NCBI RefSeq assembly: GCF_004382795.1
Contig: NZ_SMSG01000003.1
Location: forward strand, 434,001-498,000
Reading direction: 5' to 3'
From: Cumulibacter soli
GTDB taxonomy: Bacteria > Actinomycetota > Actinomycetes > Mycobacteriales > Antricoccaceae
DNA length: 64,000 nucleotides
The notes beneath the pieces are model-generated. The model was not told the DNA's origin and made no database searches. It was given only the letters and a program-made list of their open reading frames with translations. The translations under genes and the position numbers were made by a program. The number at the start of each line of letters is the position of its first letter. Within the stretch, counting starts at the first letter, position 1. Shown here in pieces: positions 40,894 through 49,077 of this stretch.

Positions 40894-41937
40894 ATGACCT
40901 ATCCGCCGAACGGCGACGGAAACCCAGGCAATAACCCGTCCCAGAACCCGCAGACCGGCGGAACGCCCTCACAGGACCCGTACGGTCAGCAGCAGTGGGG
41001 GCAGCAGGGCGACCCGAACGCGCAACCCCAGTCGTACGGCGACCAGTACGGCCAGCAGCCGCAGAACCCTGGTTACGACCAGCAGCAGTACGGTCAGCAG
41101 CCGGGTTACGACCAGGGATATGGCCAGCAGCAGTACCCGCAGACTGGCGGCACATCGGCTGCGCCGACAACGGGCGGTTTCAACGCCCCGGAGCAGCAGA
41201 CTTCGGTTTACGGTCAGCAGCCCGGTTACGACCAGCAGCAGTACGGTCAGCAGCCGGGTTATGACCAGGGGTATGGCCAGCAGCCGGGCTATGACCAGGG
41301 CTACGGTCAGCAGCCGGGTTATGACCAGGGGTATGGCCAGCAGCCGGGCTATGACCAGGGCTACGGTCAGCAGCCGGGTTATGACCAGGGGTATGGCCAG
41401 CAGCCGGGCTATGACCAGGGCTACGGTCAGCAGCCGGGTTATGACCAGGGGTATGGCCAGCAGCCGGGCTATGACCAGGGCTACGGTCAGCAGCCGGGTT
41501 ATGACCAGGGGTATGGCCAGCAGCCGGGCTACGGTCAGCAGCCCGGTTACGACCAGGGGTACGGTCAGCAGCCCGGATACGGCCAGCCCGGTGCCGCTCA
41601 GCCGTGGGACAACACACCGCCGAAGAAGTCGAATACCGGCCTGATCGCTGGCATCGTCGCCGCCGTCGTCATCGTGCTCGGTGGTGTCGGCACCTGGCTG
41701 GCGCTCGGACCGTTAGCGACCACCGTGCTTGATAAGGACCAGGTCGCGACCGACGTCGCCGCCCAGTTTCAGAACGAGTATGACCAGGAACTGACCGGCC
41801 TGTCGTGCAGCGACGATCTCGTGGTCGAGGACGGCAAGTCGTATTCTTGCACCGCTCAGGCGGACGGCGAGAACGCCACCATCACGATCACCATCAACGG
41901 TGACGATGGCGAGTACACGTGGGAGAAGACCGAGTAG
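40894..41937 (+). CDS. DUF4333 membrane-anchored protein with QPGYDQGYG repeats
   Basis: A 347-residue protein in three parts. Residues 1 to about 245 are Gln/Gly/Tyr/Pro-rich and contain about nine consecutive [10 protein letters not shown] units. One membrane helix follows ([18 protein letters not shown]). The last ~75 residues are a DUF4333 domain with two cysteines that could form a disulfide ([19 protein letters not shown]). The repeat part should be cytoplasmic and the DUF4333 domain outside. Repeats of this type are sticky and disordered in other proteins. The role is unknown. GGGG precedes the ATG. Confidence 0.88.
   Translation: MTYPPNGDGNPGNNPSQNPQTGGTPSQDPYGQQQWGQQGDPNAQPQSYGDQYGQQPQNPGYDQQQYGQQPGYDQGYGQQQYPQTGGTSAAPTTGGFNAPEQQTSVYGQQPGYDQQQYGQQPGYDQGYGQQPGYDQGYGQQPGYDQGYGQQPGYDQGYGQQPGYDQGYGQQPGYDQGYGQQPGYDQGYGQQPGYDQGYGQQPGYDQGYGQQPGYGQQPGYDQGYGQQPGYGQPGAAQPWDNTPPKKSNTGLIAGIVAAVVIVLGGVGTWLALGPLATTVLDKDQVATDVAAQFQNEYDQELTGLSCSDDLVVEDGKSYSCTAQADGENATITITINGDDGEYTWEKTE
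41242..41531 (+). repeat. 60-bp perfect tandem repeat in coding sequence
   Basis: Four identical 60-bp copies occupy 41281-41520, with part copies on both sides. Each copy encodes two decapeptides that differ by silent changes (GGTTAT/GGCTAT, GGGTAT/GGCTAC). Identity between 60-mers despite silent differences inside each shows recent duplication of the 60-bp unit. Confidence 0.95.
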
Positions 41938-41959
41938 CGGTCAGCCGCATATCGCGCGA

Positions 41960-41993
41960 AGTCCCGGGCAACCACACGTGGTTGCCCGGGACT
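41960..41993. terminator. Convergent terminator, DUF4333 / exonuclease
   Basis: A perfect 16-bp stem, AGTCCCGGGCAACCAC with its complement, and a 2-nt centre, followed by TTCTT. It ends the DUF4333 gene (+) and probably the exonuclease gene (-). Confidence 0.85.
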
Positions 41994-41996
41994 TTC

Positions 41997-42920
41997 TTAT
42001 GACGCTGGTTCGCTCGCGGCTCGGGCTAGCGCCGCGTTCACCCGTTCGACGCTCGATGCGATGCCCCAACGTGCGACGAGATCATCCAGCAATTCGGGAT
42101 CGGCGACCTGCTTCGGCAACGCCGGATCGATATCGATCTGCAAATCGCGGCGTACAGCCACGACCGTCCGTGCTACATCGAGGTAGTCGGCGGCGGCATT
42201 CAGATTCGAGCGTTGCGCGGGCTTGATCGGGCCTGGCTCACCGGCGGCGGCCGCGGACCGCAGCTCGTCGAGGTTCGCGTAGTGATTCAGCAGCGCGGCC
42301 GCGGTTTTTTCGCCGATTCCGCGTACGCCGGGAAGACCATCTGAGGGGTCCCCGCGCAGGATCGCGAAGTCGATGTACTGACTCGGCAGTACGCCGTACT
42401 TCGTCAGCAGCGCCGCATCGTCCATCACTTCGAGATTGCCGAGACCGCGGGCGGTGTACAGCACGCGAACGCCGCGGGCATCGTCGATCACCTGGAATAG
42501 GTCGCGATCGCCGGTCACGACATCGTAGGGGCCGCCCGTCGCGGCGATGGTGCCGATCACGTCGTCCGCTTCGGTGCCGTCGACACCGACCGAGCAAATG
42601 CCCAGGGCCTCAATAACCTGCAGAATCGCCGGAACTTGAGGGGCTAAATCCTCCGGCGTGTCCTCGGCGTTCGCCGTTTCGTCGGCGAGGCGGTGCTGTT
42701 TATAACTGGGGATCGCATCGGTACGAAATGCCGGCCGCCAGTCATTGTCCAGGCAGGCGACGAATCCGTTGGGCGAGTGCGTGTCGATCAGGCGAGCGAT
42801 CATGTCCAAGAAACCGCGGACCGCATTGTTGGCTGTTCCATCGGGCGCGGTCATCGTCGCAGGCACGCCGTAGAACGCCCGGTAATACAGGCTGGCCGAA
42901 TCCAGCAGCATCGTCGTCAT
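41997..42920 (-). CDS. 5'-3' exonuclease (FEN-like, Rv2090 type)
   Basis: A 307-residue stand-alone 5' nuclease related to the N-terminal domain of DNA polymerase I. Metal-site motifs: MLLDSASLYYRAF, CLDNDWRPAFRTDAIPSYK, GTEADDVIGTIA and VTGDRDLFQVID. The helix-hairpin-helix DNA-binding motif is GLPGVRGIGEKTAAALL. It should remove flaps or RNA primers. ATG at 42920 is chosen because it places MTTMLLDSA at the N-terminus; an ORF extends upstream to 42974. CAGGCT seven nt before it is a weaker -10. It is divergent from the Xaa-Pro peptidase. Confidence 0.9.
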   Translation of the reverse strand: MTTMLLDSASLYYRAFYGVPATMTAPDGTANNAVRGFLDMIARLIDTHSPNGFVACLDNDWRPAFRTDAIPSYKQHRLADETANAEDTPEDLAPQVPAILQVIEALGICSVGVDGTEADDVIGTIAATGGPYDVVTGDRDLFQVIDDARGVRVLYTARGLGNLEVMDDAALLTKYGVLPSQYIDFAILRGDPSDGLPGVRGIGEKTAAALLNHYANLDELRSAAAAGEPGPIKPAQRSNLNAAADYLDVARTVVAVRRDLQIDIDPALPKQVADPELLDDLVARWGIASSVERVNAALARAASEPAS

Positions 42921-42963
42921 ATCTAACAGCCTGTCACAGTCACGCTTGTGGGATTCTGGATGT

Positions 42964-44073
42964 ATGACGTCCACGGCAGAGTTTTCCCGACGATTGTCCC
43001 GCGCCGCTCAACTGTTGCGTGCCAGCGGACGCAGCGCGCTGATCGCGTCGCCGGGCGCGGACCTGCGTTACCTGTGTGGCCATGACGTTCACCTGACCGA
43101 GCGGATTACCGCTTTAGTAGTGCGCGCAGATGGCGACCCGGTGCTCGTCACGCCCACGCTGGAGCGCCCGGGCGCAGACGGTAGCGGCGTTACCAACATC
43201 GGCATTGACATCGTTGCCTGGGATGAAGCCCAGGATCCGTACGCCGTGATTACCAGCCTTCTCGGTGGCAGCAAGGTGAGTGTCAGCGATCGGATGTGGG
43301 CACAGCATTTGTTCGGCCTGAACGAAGCGGGGTCGGTCTCGGCCAACAGCGCGGCGAACCTGATGGCCCAGTTGCGGATGTCGAAGTCCGCCGAGGAGGT
43401 TGAGTCACTACGCGCGGCCGCGGCCGCGATCGATTCGGTGCATGCCCAGCTCGAACAGTGGCTGCGGGTGGGACGCAGTGAGGTCTCGGTCGCTGCCGAT
43501 ATTTCCCGGGCAATTATCGATGCTGGTCACGCCACGGTCGACTTTGTGATCGTGGGGTCGGGACCGAACGGCGCGAGCCCACACCACGATGCGAGCGATC
43601 GCGTGATCGAGGCGGGGGACCCGGTAGTGGTTGACATCGGCGGCACGATGCCCGATGGGTATTGCTCGGATTCCACCCGCACCTACGTGGTCGGTGGTGA
43701 ACCCCCGAGCGAATTCGCCGCGATGTACGACGTACTACGACACGCGCAGCAGGCGGCTACCTCATCGGTACGCGCTGGGGTGAGCGCCGAGTCGATCGAT
43801 CGTGCCGCACGCGAGGTGATCACCGAAGCCGGCTACGGCGAGCAGTTCATCCACCGGACGGGACATGGCATCGGCCTGGAGTCGCACGAGCCGCCGTACA
43901 TCGTGGAGGGCAATACGCTGCAGCTCGAAGCGGGTATGGCCTTTAGCGTCGAGCCCGGGATCTATCTCGACGGACGGTATGGGGCCCGGATCGAGGACAT
44001 CGTCGTGGCGACCGAAAACGGCGTGGACAACCTCGGAGTGGCCCCGCGCGAACTGCGCGTGATCGGCGGATAA
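42964..44073 (+). CDS. M24 family Xaa-Pro peptidase
   Basis: A 369-residue pita-bread metallopeptidase of the PepQ/PepE group, cleaving X-Pro bonds. The N-terminal creatinase-like domain covers about 1-135. The catalytic domain has the dinuclear metal ligands VVDIGGTMPDGYCSDSTRT (two Asp), HRTGHGIGLESHE (His), FSVEPGIYL (Glu) and GARIEDIVV (Glu). ATG at 42964 is preferred over 42946; GATTCT six nt upstream resembles a -10 box. lnt follows after 3 nt. Confidence 0.92.
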   Translation: MTSTAEFSRRLSRAAQLLRASGRSALIASPGADLRYLCGHDVHLTERITALVVRADGDPVLVTPTLERPGADGSGVTNIGIDIVAWDEAQDPYAVITSLLGGSKVSVSDRMWAQHLFGLNEAGSVSANSAANLMAQLRMSKSAEEVESLRAAAAAIDSVHAQLEQWLRVGRSEVSVAADISRAIIDAGHATVDFVIVGSGPNGASPHHDASDRVIEAGDPVVVDIGGTMPDGYCSDSTRTYVVGGEPPSEFAAMYDVLRHAQQAATSSVRAGVSAESIDRAAREVITEAGYGEQFIHRTGHGIGLESHEPPYIVEGNTLQLEAGMAFSVEPGIYLDGRYGARIEDIVVATENGVDNLGVAPRELRVIGG

Positions 44074-44076
44074 GCG

Positions 44077-45672
44077 GTGCGCAGACTGTGGGTATCGCTG
44101 CTCGTTGCAGCGGGAGCTGGTTCGCTACTGGCCTCGGCATTCCCGCCGAACGACCTGACGCGGTTACTGGCGATATTTACGCCTGCGCTGTACGCACTCG
44201 CCGTGGAGCATCGCCCATGGGCGTCCGCCGCGTTGGTCACCTTCGTCGGGCATCTGGCGTTCTACATCTTCCACGTGAAGTTCGCCGGAGAGTTTCTCGG
44301 TCCGTTGCCATGGTTCGCGTTGGCCGTGTGGCAAGCCTCTTATTTCCTGCTACTCGGTCCGGCGCTGGTGGTCGTTCGCCGGTTGCGATGGTGGCCGATC
44401 TGGGCCGCGGCGTGCTGGGTCGCAATCGAAGCGCTGCAAGCACGGTGGCCGTTCGGCGGGTTTCCCTGGGGGAAGCTGGCCTTCAGCCAGGACGCCGGCC
44501 CGTTCACCCCCTTCGTCGCGTACGGCGGAACGCCGCTGTTGTCGTTCGTGGTTGCACTGTGCGGTTTCAGCTTGGCGGCCGCATGGTTCGCGTATCGTGA
44601 CCGCCCTCGAGACGCCGTACGGCCGTGGCGGGCGAGCGTCGTACGCCTTGGCTGCGCGGCCCTGATCCCGATCGTGGGGCTCGGCGGATGGCTCACCATT
44701 CCGGACGGCGCGGACGAGGACACGCCACACGCCACCGTGGCGGTGATCCAAGGCAACGTGCCCCGGGAGGGGCTGGACTTCAACGAGCAGCGACGCGCCG
44801 TACTCGACAATCACGTCAACCAGACGTTGGCGCTAGCTGAGGCCGTACAGGCGGGGCAGCAGCCGCAGCCGTCGTTCGTGCTGTGGCCGGAGAATTCCAG
44901 CGACATCGACCCGTATCGCAATGAGGACGCGGCGACATTGATTCAGCAGGCTGCCGATGCGATCAACGCGCCGATCCTGGTCGGCGCCGTCGTGAGCGGG
45001 CCTGGTGAATATGTGAGCAACATGGCGATCTTGTGGCTGCCACAAGATGGGCCGGACGCGACCTATACGAAGCGACACCCCGTACCGTTCGCCGAGTACA
45101 TGCCGATCCGCGGGTTCCTGGAAATCTTCACCGACCTCGTCGACATGCTTCAAGTCGAGTTCTACGCCGGAAAAGAAGTCGGAGTTATCAACGTTCCGGG
45201 CGCCGAGCCGATCACCGTGGGCGACGTGATCTGCTTCGAGGTGGCGTACGACGGTTTGGTCGCCGACGTGGTGGAGGGTGGTGCTCAGATCATCACCGTG
45301 CAGACAAATAACGCGACCTTCGGACACACCAACGAGCCCTACCAGCAGTTGGCGATGAGCCGAATTCGGGCGGTCGAGTACGGACGGACAGTGCTGTCGG
45401 CGTCGACGAGTGGCGTGAGCGCGATCATCGCCCCGGACGGCGAGATCTGGCAGGACACCGGGCTGTTCGAGCCGGCGATCCTCGTCGCGTCGGTGCCGTT
45501 GCGAGAGGGCACTACGGTGGCTGCGGCGTTGCGGTGGTGGCCGGAGTTAGTGATCACGATCGCTGCCCTCGCAGCGTTCGGGTGGGGTATCGTTCAGCCC
45601 CGGCGGCGCGCGGCCGCGCAGCGCCGTCCGGGCGAATCGAACGAGGTCGTAAGCCCGACGCCGGTGGGCTAA
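44077..45672 (+). CDS. lnt: Apolipoprotein N-acyltransferase
   Basis: Lnt adds the third acyl chain to the lipoprotein N-terminal Cys. The 531-residue protein has six or so N-terminal membrane helices (to about 225), then a nitrilase domain with the Glu-Lys-Cys triad in LWPENSS, TKRHPVPF and VICFEV, and a final membrane helix near 490-510. The start is GTG, 3 nt after the peptidase stop. Unlike M. tuberculosis Ppm1, no dolichol-phosphate-mannose synthase domain is fused. The orphan solute-binding lipoprotein in this window would be a substrate. Confidence 0.95.
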   Translation: MRRLWVSLLVAAGAGSLLASAFPPNDLTRLLAIFTPALYALAVEHRPWASAALVTFVGHLAFYIFHVKFAGEFLGPLPWFALAVWQASYFLLLGPALVVVRRLRWWPIWAAACWVAIEALQARWPFGGFPWGKLAFSQDAGPFTPFVAYGGTPLLSFVVALCGFSLAAAWFAYRDRPRDAVRPWRASVVRLGCAALIPIVGLGGWLTIPDGADEDTPHATVAVIQGNVPREGLDFNEQRRAVLDNHVNQTLALAEAVQAGQQPQPSFVLWPENSSDIDPYRNEDAATLIQQAADAINAPILVGAVVSGPGEYVSNMAILWLPQDGPDATYTKRHPVPFAEYMPIRGFLEIFTDLVDMLQVEFYAGKEVGVINVPGAEPITVGDVICFEVAYDGLVADVVEGGAQIITVQTNNATFGHTNEPYQQLAMSRIRAVEYGRTVLSASTSGVSAIIAPDGEIWQDTGLFEPAILVASVPLREGTTVAAALRWWPELVITIAALAAFGWGIVQPRRRAAAQRRPGESNEVVSPTPVG

Positions 45673-45733
45673 TCGTTTGGGCACCTGAGCCCAGAGTGCT
45701 GCGTCACACCTGGGGTCCAGATCGTCTGCGACG

Positions 45734-45759
45734 GGAACAATGTGCCCCGATAGCACGTT
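45734..45759 (+). promoter_or_regulatory. SigR/SigH-like promoter of rbpA
   Basis: GGAAC (45734-45738) and GTT (45757-45759) are separated by exactly 18 nt, matching the GGAAY-N18-GTT pattern of the thiol-stress sigma factor SigR (Streptomyces) / SigH (mycobacteria). rbpA is a known SigR target in Streptomyces. Transcription would start near 45766, leaving a ~35-nt leader with GGGGGAGGA before the ATG. Confidence 0.6.
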
Positions 45760-45800
45760 GGCTATGAAGATACGGTTGGATTACTGGGGGAGGACCCACT

Positions 45801-46154
45801 ATGGCAGAGCGCACTCTACGAGGAAGCCGCCTGGGGAGCATCAGCTACGAAACTGATCGAAACTTCGAGCCGGTCGCCCGAGTCATGGCCCGCTACGAAT
45901 GCGCCCAGTCGCACGTCACGTCCGTACCGTTCGCCGATGATGCAGAAACCCCGCTGGTGTGGGAATGCCGCTATTGCGGCGCCGAGTCGAAGTTGATCGG
46001 CGGAGCGGACCCGGAGCCGAAGAAGGTCAAGCCGCCGCGCACGCACTGGGACATGCTCCTGGAGCGTCGTACGATCGAAGACCTTGAGGAAGTTCTCGCT
46101 GAACGCCTCGACGTGCTCAGCGAACGACGCGGCGAGAAGCAATCGTCCCGCTAG
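45801..46154 (+). CDS. rbpA: RNA polymerase-binding protein RbpA
   Basis: RbpA binds the principal sigma factor and RNA polymerase and stabilises the open complex. The 117-residue protein has the N-terminal tail (LRGSRLGSISYETDRN), a core fold with RYECAQSHVT and VWECRYCGAE, a basic linker (EPKKVKPPRTHWDM) and the C-terminal sigma-interaction helix (RRTIEDLEEVLAERLDVL). The ribosome-binding site GGGGGAGGA is strong. Upstream is a SigR-like promoter. Confidence 0.97.
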   Translation: MAERTLRGSRLGSISYETDRNFEPVARVMARYECAQSHVTSVPFADDAETPLVWECRYCGAESKLIGGADPEPKKVKPPRTHWDMLLERRTIEDLEEVLAERLDVLSERRGEKQSSR

Positions 46155-46165
46155 AACCTGGCTAA

Positions 46166-46203
46166 AGACTGGACCCCGTGACGATGGTCATGGGGTCCAG
46201 TCT
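46166..46203. terminator. Convergent terminator, rbpA / tdk
   Basis: A perfect 12-bp stem, AGACTGGACCCC with its complement, and a 14-nt loop, between the stops of rbpA (+) and tdk (-). Confidence 0.8.
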
Positions 46204-46272
46204 CGGTTTGGCGGCGCGCACGGCATTCGCCCGCATTGCTTGGACGCGTCACGCCGGTGATAGACGAGCCCG

Positions 46273-46974
46273 TTACGTCAGCGGGAGCACTGCCTGGGTG
46301 TGCGGATCGGCACCGAGGTTGCCGTCTCGCCAATGTCGCCTACACAACACTTGGTAGCGAACGGAACGCGCCGTCGCGGAGACCGTATCGGCGACCATGA
46401 CCTGACTGCCTTCTTTGACGAGCGTGCCGTCGAGCACCCGGCCGTTGTAGCGTCCGGAGCGACCGCACCAGCACAAGATTTCGACTTGCATAGGGGTCAC
46501 GGCGTCCGCGAGTTCGAAGAGACGTTTGGCGCCGGGGAACATCTGGCTTCGGAAGTCGGTAGCGAGCCCGAATGCGTACACATCGATATCGGCCGCGTCG
46601 ACGAGTTCGGCTAGCTGATCGACCTGTGCCGTGGATAGGAATTGTGCTTCATCGACGATGATGTAATCGACGGGTTCACCGGCGCGCCAGCGGTCACTGA
46701 TCAGTCGCTGTAGATCGCGGGACGGGTCCACTTCGACGGCGTCGTCACTCAGTCCGACGCGGCTGGTGATCACCCCGGATCCGGAACGGTCTTGCTGGGT
46801 CAGCAGAAGCCCGTGTCGCCCTTGACGACTGAAATTGTGGTTGATCTGCAGCGCCAGCGTCGACTTGCCGCAGTCCATCGGGCCGTAGAAAAACTTGAGT
46901 TCTGCCGACGTCGGGGTGAGTCGTCGCGTGTCGGGACTCGGGACGTGGGACAGAGCAGATCGCGGCGCAGTCAT
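46273..46974 (-). CDS. tdk: Thymidine kinase (TK1 type)
   Basis: Tdk phosphorylates thymidine for salvage. The 233-residue protein has Walker A GPMDCGKST, Walker B-like VDEAQFLS, the lasso region, and zinc cysteines in ILCWCGRSGRYNGR with VLCRRHW. An N-terminal extension of about 25 residues precedes the fold. TAAAGT lies 9 nt before the ATG, giving at most a very short leader. M. tuberculosis lacks a TK1-type gene as far as I recall, so this is outside the shared block. Confidence 0.93.
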   Translation of the reverse strand: MTAPRSALSHVPSPDTRRLTPTSAELKFFYGPMDCGKSTLALQINHNFSRQGRHGLLLTQQDRSGSGVITSRVGLSDDAVEVDPSRDLQRLISDRWRAGEPVDYIIVDEAQFLSTAQVDQLAELVDAADIDVYAFGLATDFRSQMFPGAKRLFELADAVTPMQVEILCWCGRSGRYNGRVLDGTLVKEGSQVMVADTVSATARSVRYQVLCRRHWRDGNLGADPHTQAVLPLT

Positions 46975-47010
46975 CGTCGACCAACTTTACCGGGGCGGTA
47001 TCGAATCGAG

Positions 47011-47838
47011 TTATGGCAAGTCGTCCGGAACGACACCGCCTGGGTACGCGGCGGTGGTGGGGTAGCGCACGGGGCGAGTCTCATCGACGAAGTGCGGTGC
47101 GTCGAGCTCGGAAGCGCGCAGCGGTGCGAGCAACCTGGTTTGGGCTGCCGAGATTCGATTACGCGCGCGGATGGCGTCACCGCGCCGATCAATTGACAGA
47201 TCGGATAGGTCAACGGGCTCGCCGAAGTGCACTCTGAGCTTCGGACGACGCCACACCGACGACAGCGTGGAGCCGAGCATGGCCCGAGGCTCCTCGTACT
47301 TGGTTACCTCGTGCGCACCCCATTGCGCGATAGGGATGACCGGAACGTTGTGTTCCAGGGCGATTCGTGCCAGCCCGGTCTTGCCCCGTTCTGGCCACAG
47401 CCCTGGATCAAGCGACACGCGCCCCTCCTGGTAGATACACAGGTGCGCGCCGTGGCGTAGCGCGATGTCCACGAGTTGCATAGATCGGGCTGCGTCGGTT
47501 TTGCCGCGTTCGACCCGCAGGCTGCCAGAACGTTCGAGGAGTTTGCCGACGACCGGCGCCGTCATGATGCCGCCGGTGACCAAGAACCGCGGGTTGAGCC
47601 CGACACGCGACATTGCCACAGCGATCACGAAGGTATCGAAGTTGCCGATGTGGTTGGGCGCGAGCAACAGCGGCCCCCGCAGGAGGTCCGGCGCAATGCC
47701 ACCTGTGATCTGCAGGTTGCCGAAGATCGACAGTGCCGGGCGTCCATGTCGTGTGGCGGCGCGCCAGAACCACCAGGTGGGTTCGGCAGCGCTGCGGCGT
47801 TGGCGGGTGAACCAGTCGGGTGCGTCGGAAGAGTTCAT
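47011..47838 (-). CDS. Lysophospholipid acyltransferase (PlsC-like)
   Basis: The 275-residue protein has the acyltransferase motifs NHIGNFD (HX4D) and CIYQEGRVS (EGXXS type), plus VPVIPIAQWGAHEV. It probably acylates lysophosphatidic acid or a related acceptor at the membrane face. ATG at 47838 overlaps the stop of the upstream phosphodiesterase (ATGA), so the two lipid-metabolism genes are coupled. A longer in-frame start is possible at 47847. Confidence 0.88.
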   Translation of the reverse strand: MNSSDAPDWFTRQRRSAAEPTWWFWRAATRHGRPALSIFGNLQITGGIAPDLLRGPLLLAPNHIGNFDTFVIAVAMSRVGLNPRFLVTGGIMTAPVVGKLLERSGSLRVERGKTDAARSMQLVDIALRHGAHLCIYQEGRVSLDPGLWPERGKTGLARIALEHNVPVIPIAQWGAHEVTKYEEPRAMLGSTLSSVWRRPKLRVHFGEPVDLSDLSIDRRGDAIRARNRISAAQTRLLAPLRASELDAPHFVDETRPVRYPTTAAYPGGVVPDDLP

Positions 47839-48602
47839 GAATGCCACTGACCCCGGTCCTGCAGAATTGCCTTGAGGACGTCGGGTTTGTCGGTGATGAT
47901 TCCATCGACACCGAGGTCGAGTAGTGCGCGCATATCGTCGGGGTCATCGACGGTCCATACGTGGACTTTCTTGCCGAGCTGGTGCGCGGATTCGACGAAT
48001 CGACGGTCCACGACCCGCCGTCCGGCGTACGACATCGGCACCTGCGCGGCTTGACCGCCAAACCGCAGCACGCTCAACGAACTGCGCACGAAGGACGCTG
48101 CCCGCAACCGCGCGACCTCGCCTTGGCCCATGGACGTAGCTACCTGACCGCGAGTGAGGGTGCGCATCCGGCGTAGGCGCGCGTCGGAGAACGACGCGAG
48201 GCACACGCGGTCGGCGATAGATCGACCGCCAGCCTGGACGAGCTGGACCAGTGGAACGACGACGTCGCTGACCTTGGCGTCAATGTTGAAGTACAGGTCG
48301 GGGAATTCCTCGAGCAGTTCCTCCAGTAGCGGTATCCGCGCGGTGCCGCCGATACGGGCTTTGGAAATTTCGGACCAGTTGAGATCACGGATCCGTCCGG
48401 TACGGTCCGTCGTACGGTCTAGGGACGGATCGTGGACAGCGACGACTTTGCCGTCCTTGCTGAGATGTACGTCCGTTTCGATGTAGCGGTACCCGATATC
48501 GACGCAGCGCTGAACGGCCTCGAACGAGTTCTCGATACCGTCCCAGGCGCCACCTCGATGCGCAAACGCAACAGGGCTTGGTGCGCCGAGATAGTCGCTC
48601 AT
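47835..48602 (-). CDS. Glycerophosphodiester phosphodiesterase
   Basis: A 255-residue GDPD TIM barrel that splits deacylated phospholipids to glycerol-3-phosphate and an alcohol. Catalytic and metal residues: AHRGGAWDGIENSFEA (His, Arg, Glu) and YIETDVHLSKDGKVVAVHD (Glu, Asp, His). FNIDAKV supplies a later metal-site acid, and HVWTVDDPDDM is the usual C-terminal motif. No signal peptide, so it is cytoplasmic. GGAGGT lies 6 nt before the ATG. Confidence 0.93.
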   Translation of the reverse strand: MSDYLGAPSPVAFAHRGGAWDGIENSFEAVQRCVDIGYRYIETDVHLSKDGKVVAVHDPSLDRTTDRTGRIRDLNWSEISKARIGGTARIPLLEELLEEFPDLYFNIDAKVSDVVVPLVQLVQAGGRSIADRVCLASFSDARLRRMRTLTRGQVATSMGQGEVARLRAASFVRSSLSVLRFGGQAAQVPMSYAGRRVVDRRFVESAHQLGKKVHVWTVDDPDDMRALLDLGVDGIITDKPDVLKAILQDRGQWHS

Positions 48603-48726
48603 CTGACCTCCGAGTCGAGATGCGATACGCCAACCACGCTAGCGGATCTGTGCGGCGTGTGAGGTGAGCGGCTCACCGTACTGGGATCCTCGCCGCGATA
48701 CGGCTCGTGCGGTTACGCTGAGCGCC

Positions 48727-49068
48727 GTGCCCGAAACCGTCCGCTGCACCTGGTGCAGTCGCAAGATCATCGATGCGCAGCCCACAGGGCGTCGCAAGAA
48801 GTACTGCTCGCATGCATGCCGCCAACGCGCGTATGAGCGCCGACGCTTGATGAGCGGCACCGGTGTGTTGCAGTTAGAAGAAGACTCGGTCGTCGTACGC
48901 CGCGCCGAGTTGGAGAGCCTGCAAGATCGGCTATATGTGCTGCGTAGCGCGGTGGAGGTATTACAAGCTGCCGTGGATGACAACGCGAATAGCGCCGAGC
49001 TGGTTAGCGTGGCGCGCGAGGTCGTCGCAGCTACCGGAGATCTGGATCGACTCTGGATCAGTCCCTGA
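48727..49068 (+). CDS. Small zinc-finger/coiled-coil protein
   Basis: A 113-residue actinobacterial protein. The N-terminus has a treble-clef-like zinc site (CTWCSRKI, then KKYCSHACRQRAYERRR) followed by a helical part (about 50-110) of coiled-coil character. The CRQRAYERRR block suggests DNA or RNA binding. Function unknown. GTG at 48727 is supported by TACGCT (48714-48719) seven nt upstream; the first Cys would be at residue 7. Confidence 0.78.
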   Translation: MPETVRCTWCSRKIIDAQPTGRRKKYCSHACRQRAYERRRLMSGTGVLQLEEDSVVVRRAELESLQDRLYVLRSAVEVLQAAVDDNANSAELVSVAREVVAATGDLDRLWISP

Positions 49069-49077
49069 TCTTCGCCC

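Noticed and set aside
41281-41520. CRISPR-like array
   Set aside because: The 60-bp units are head-to-tail, without spacers, and lie in frame inside a protein-coding gene.
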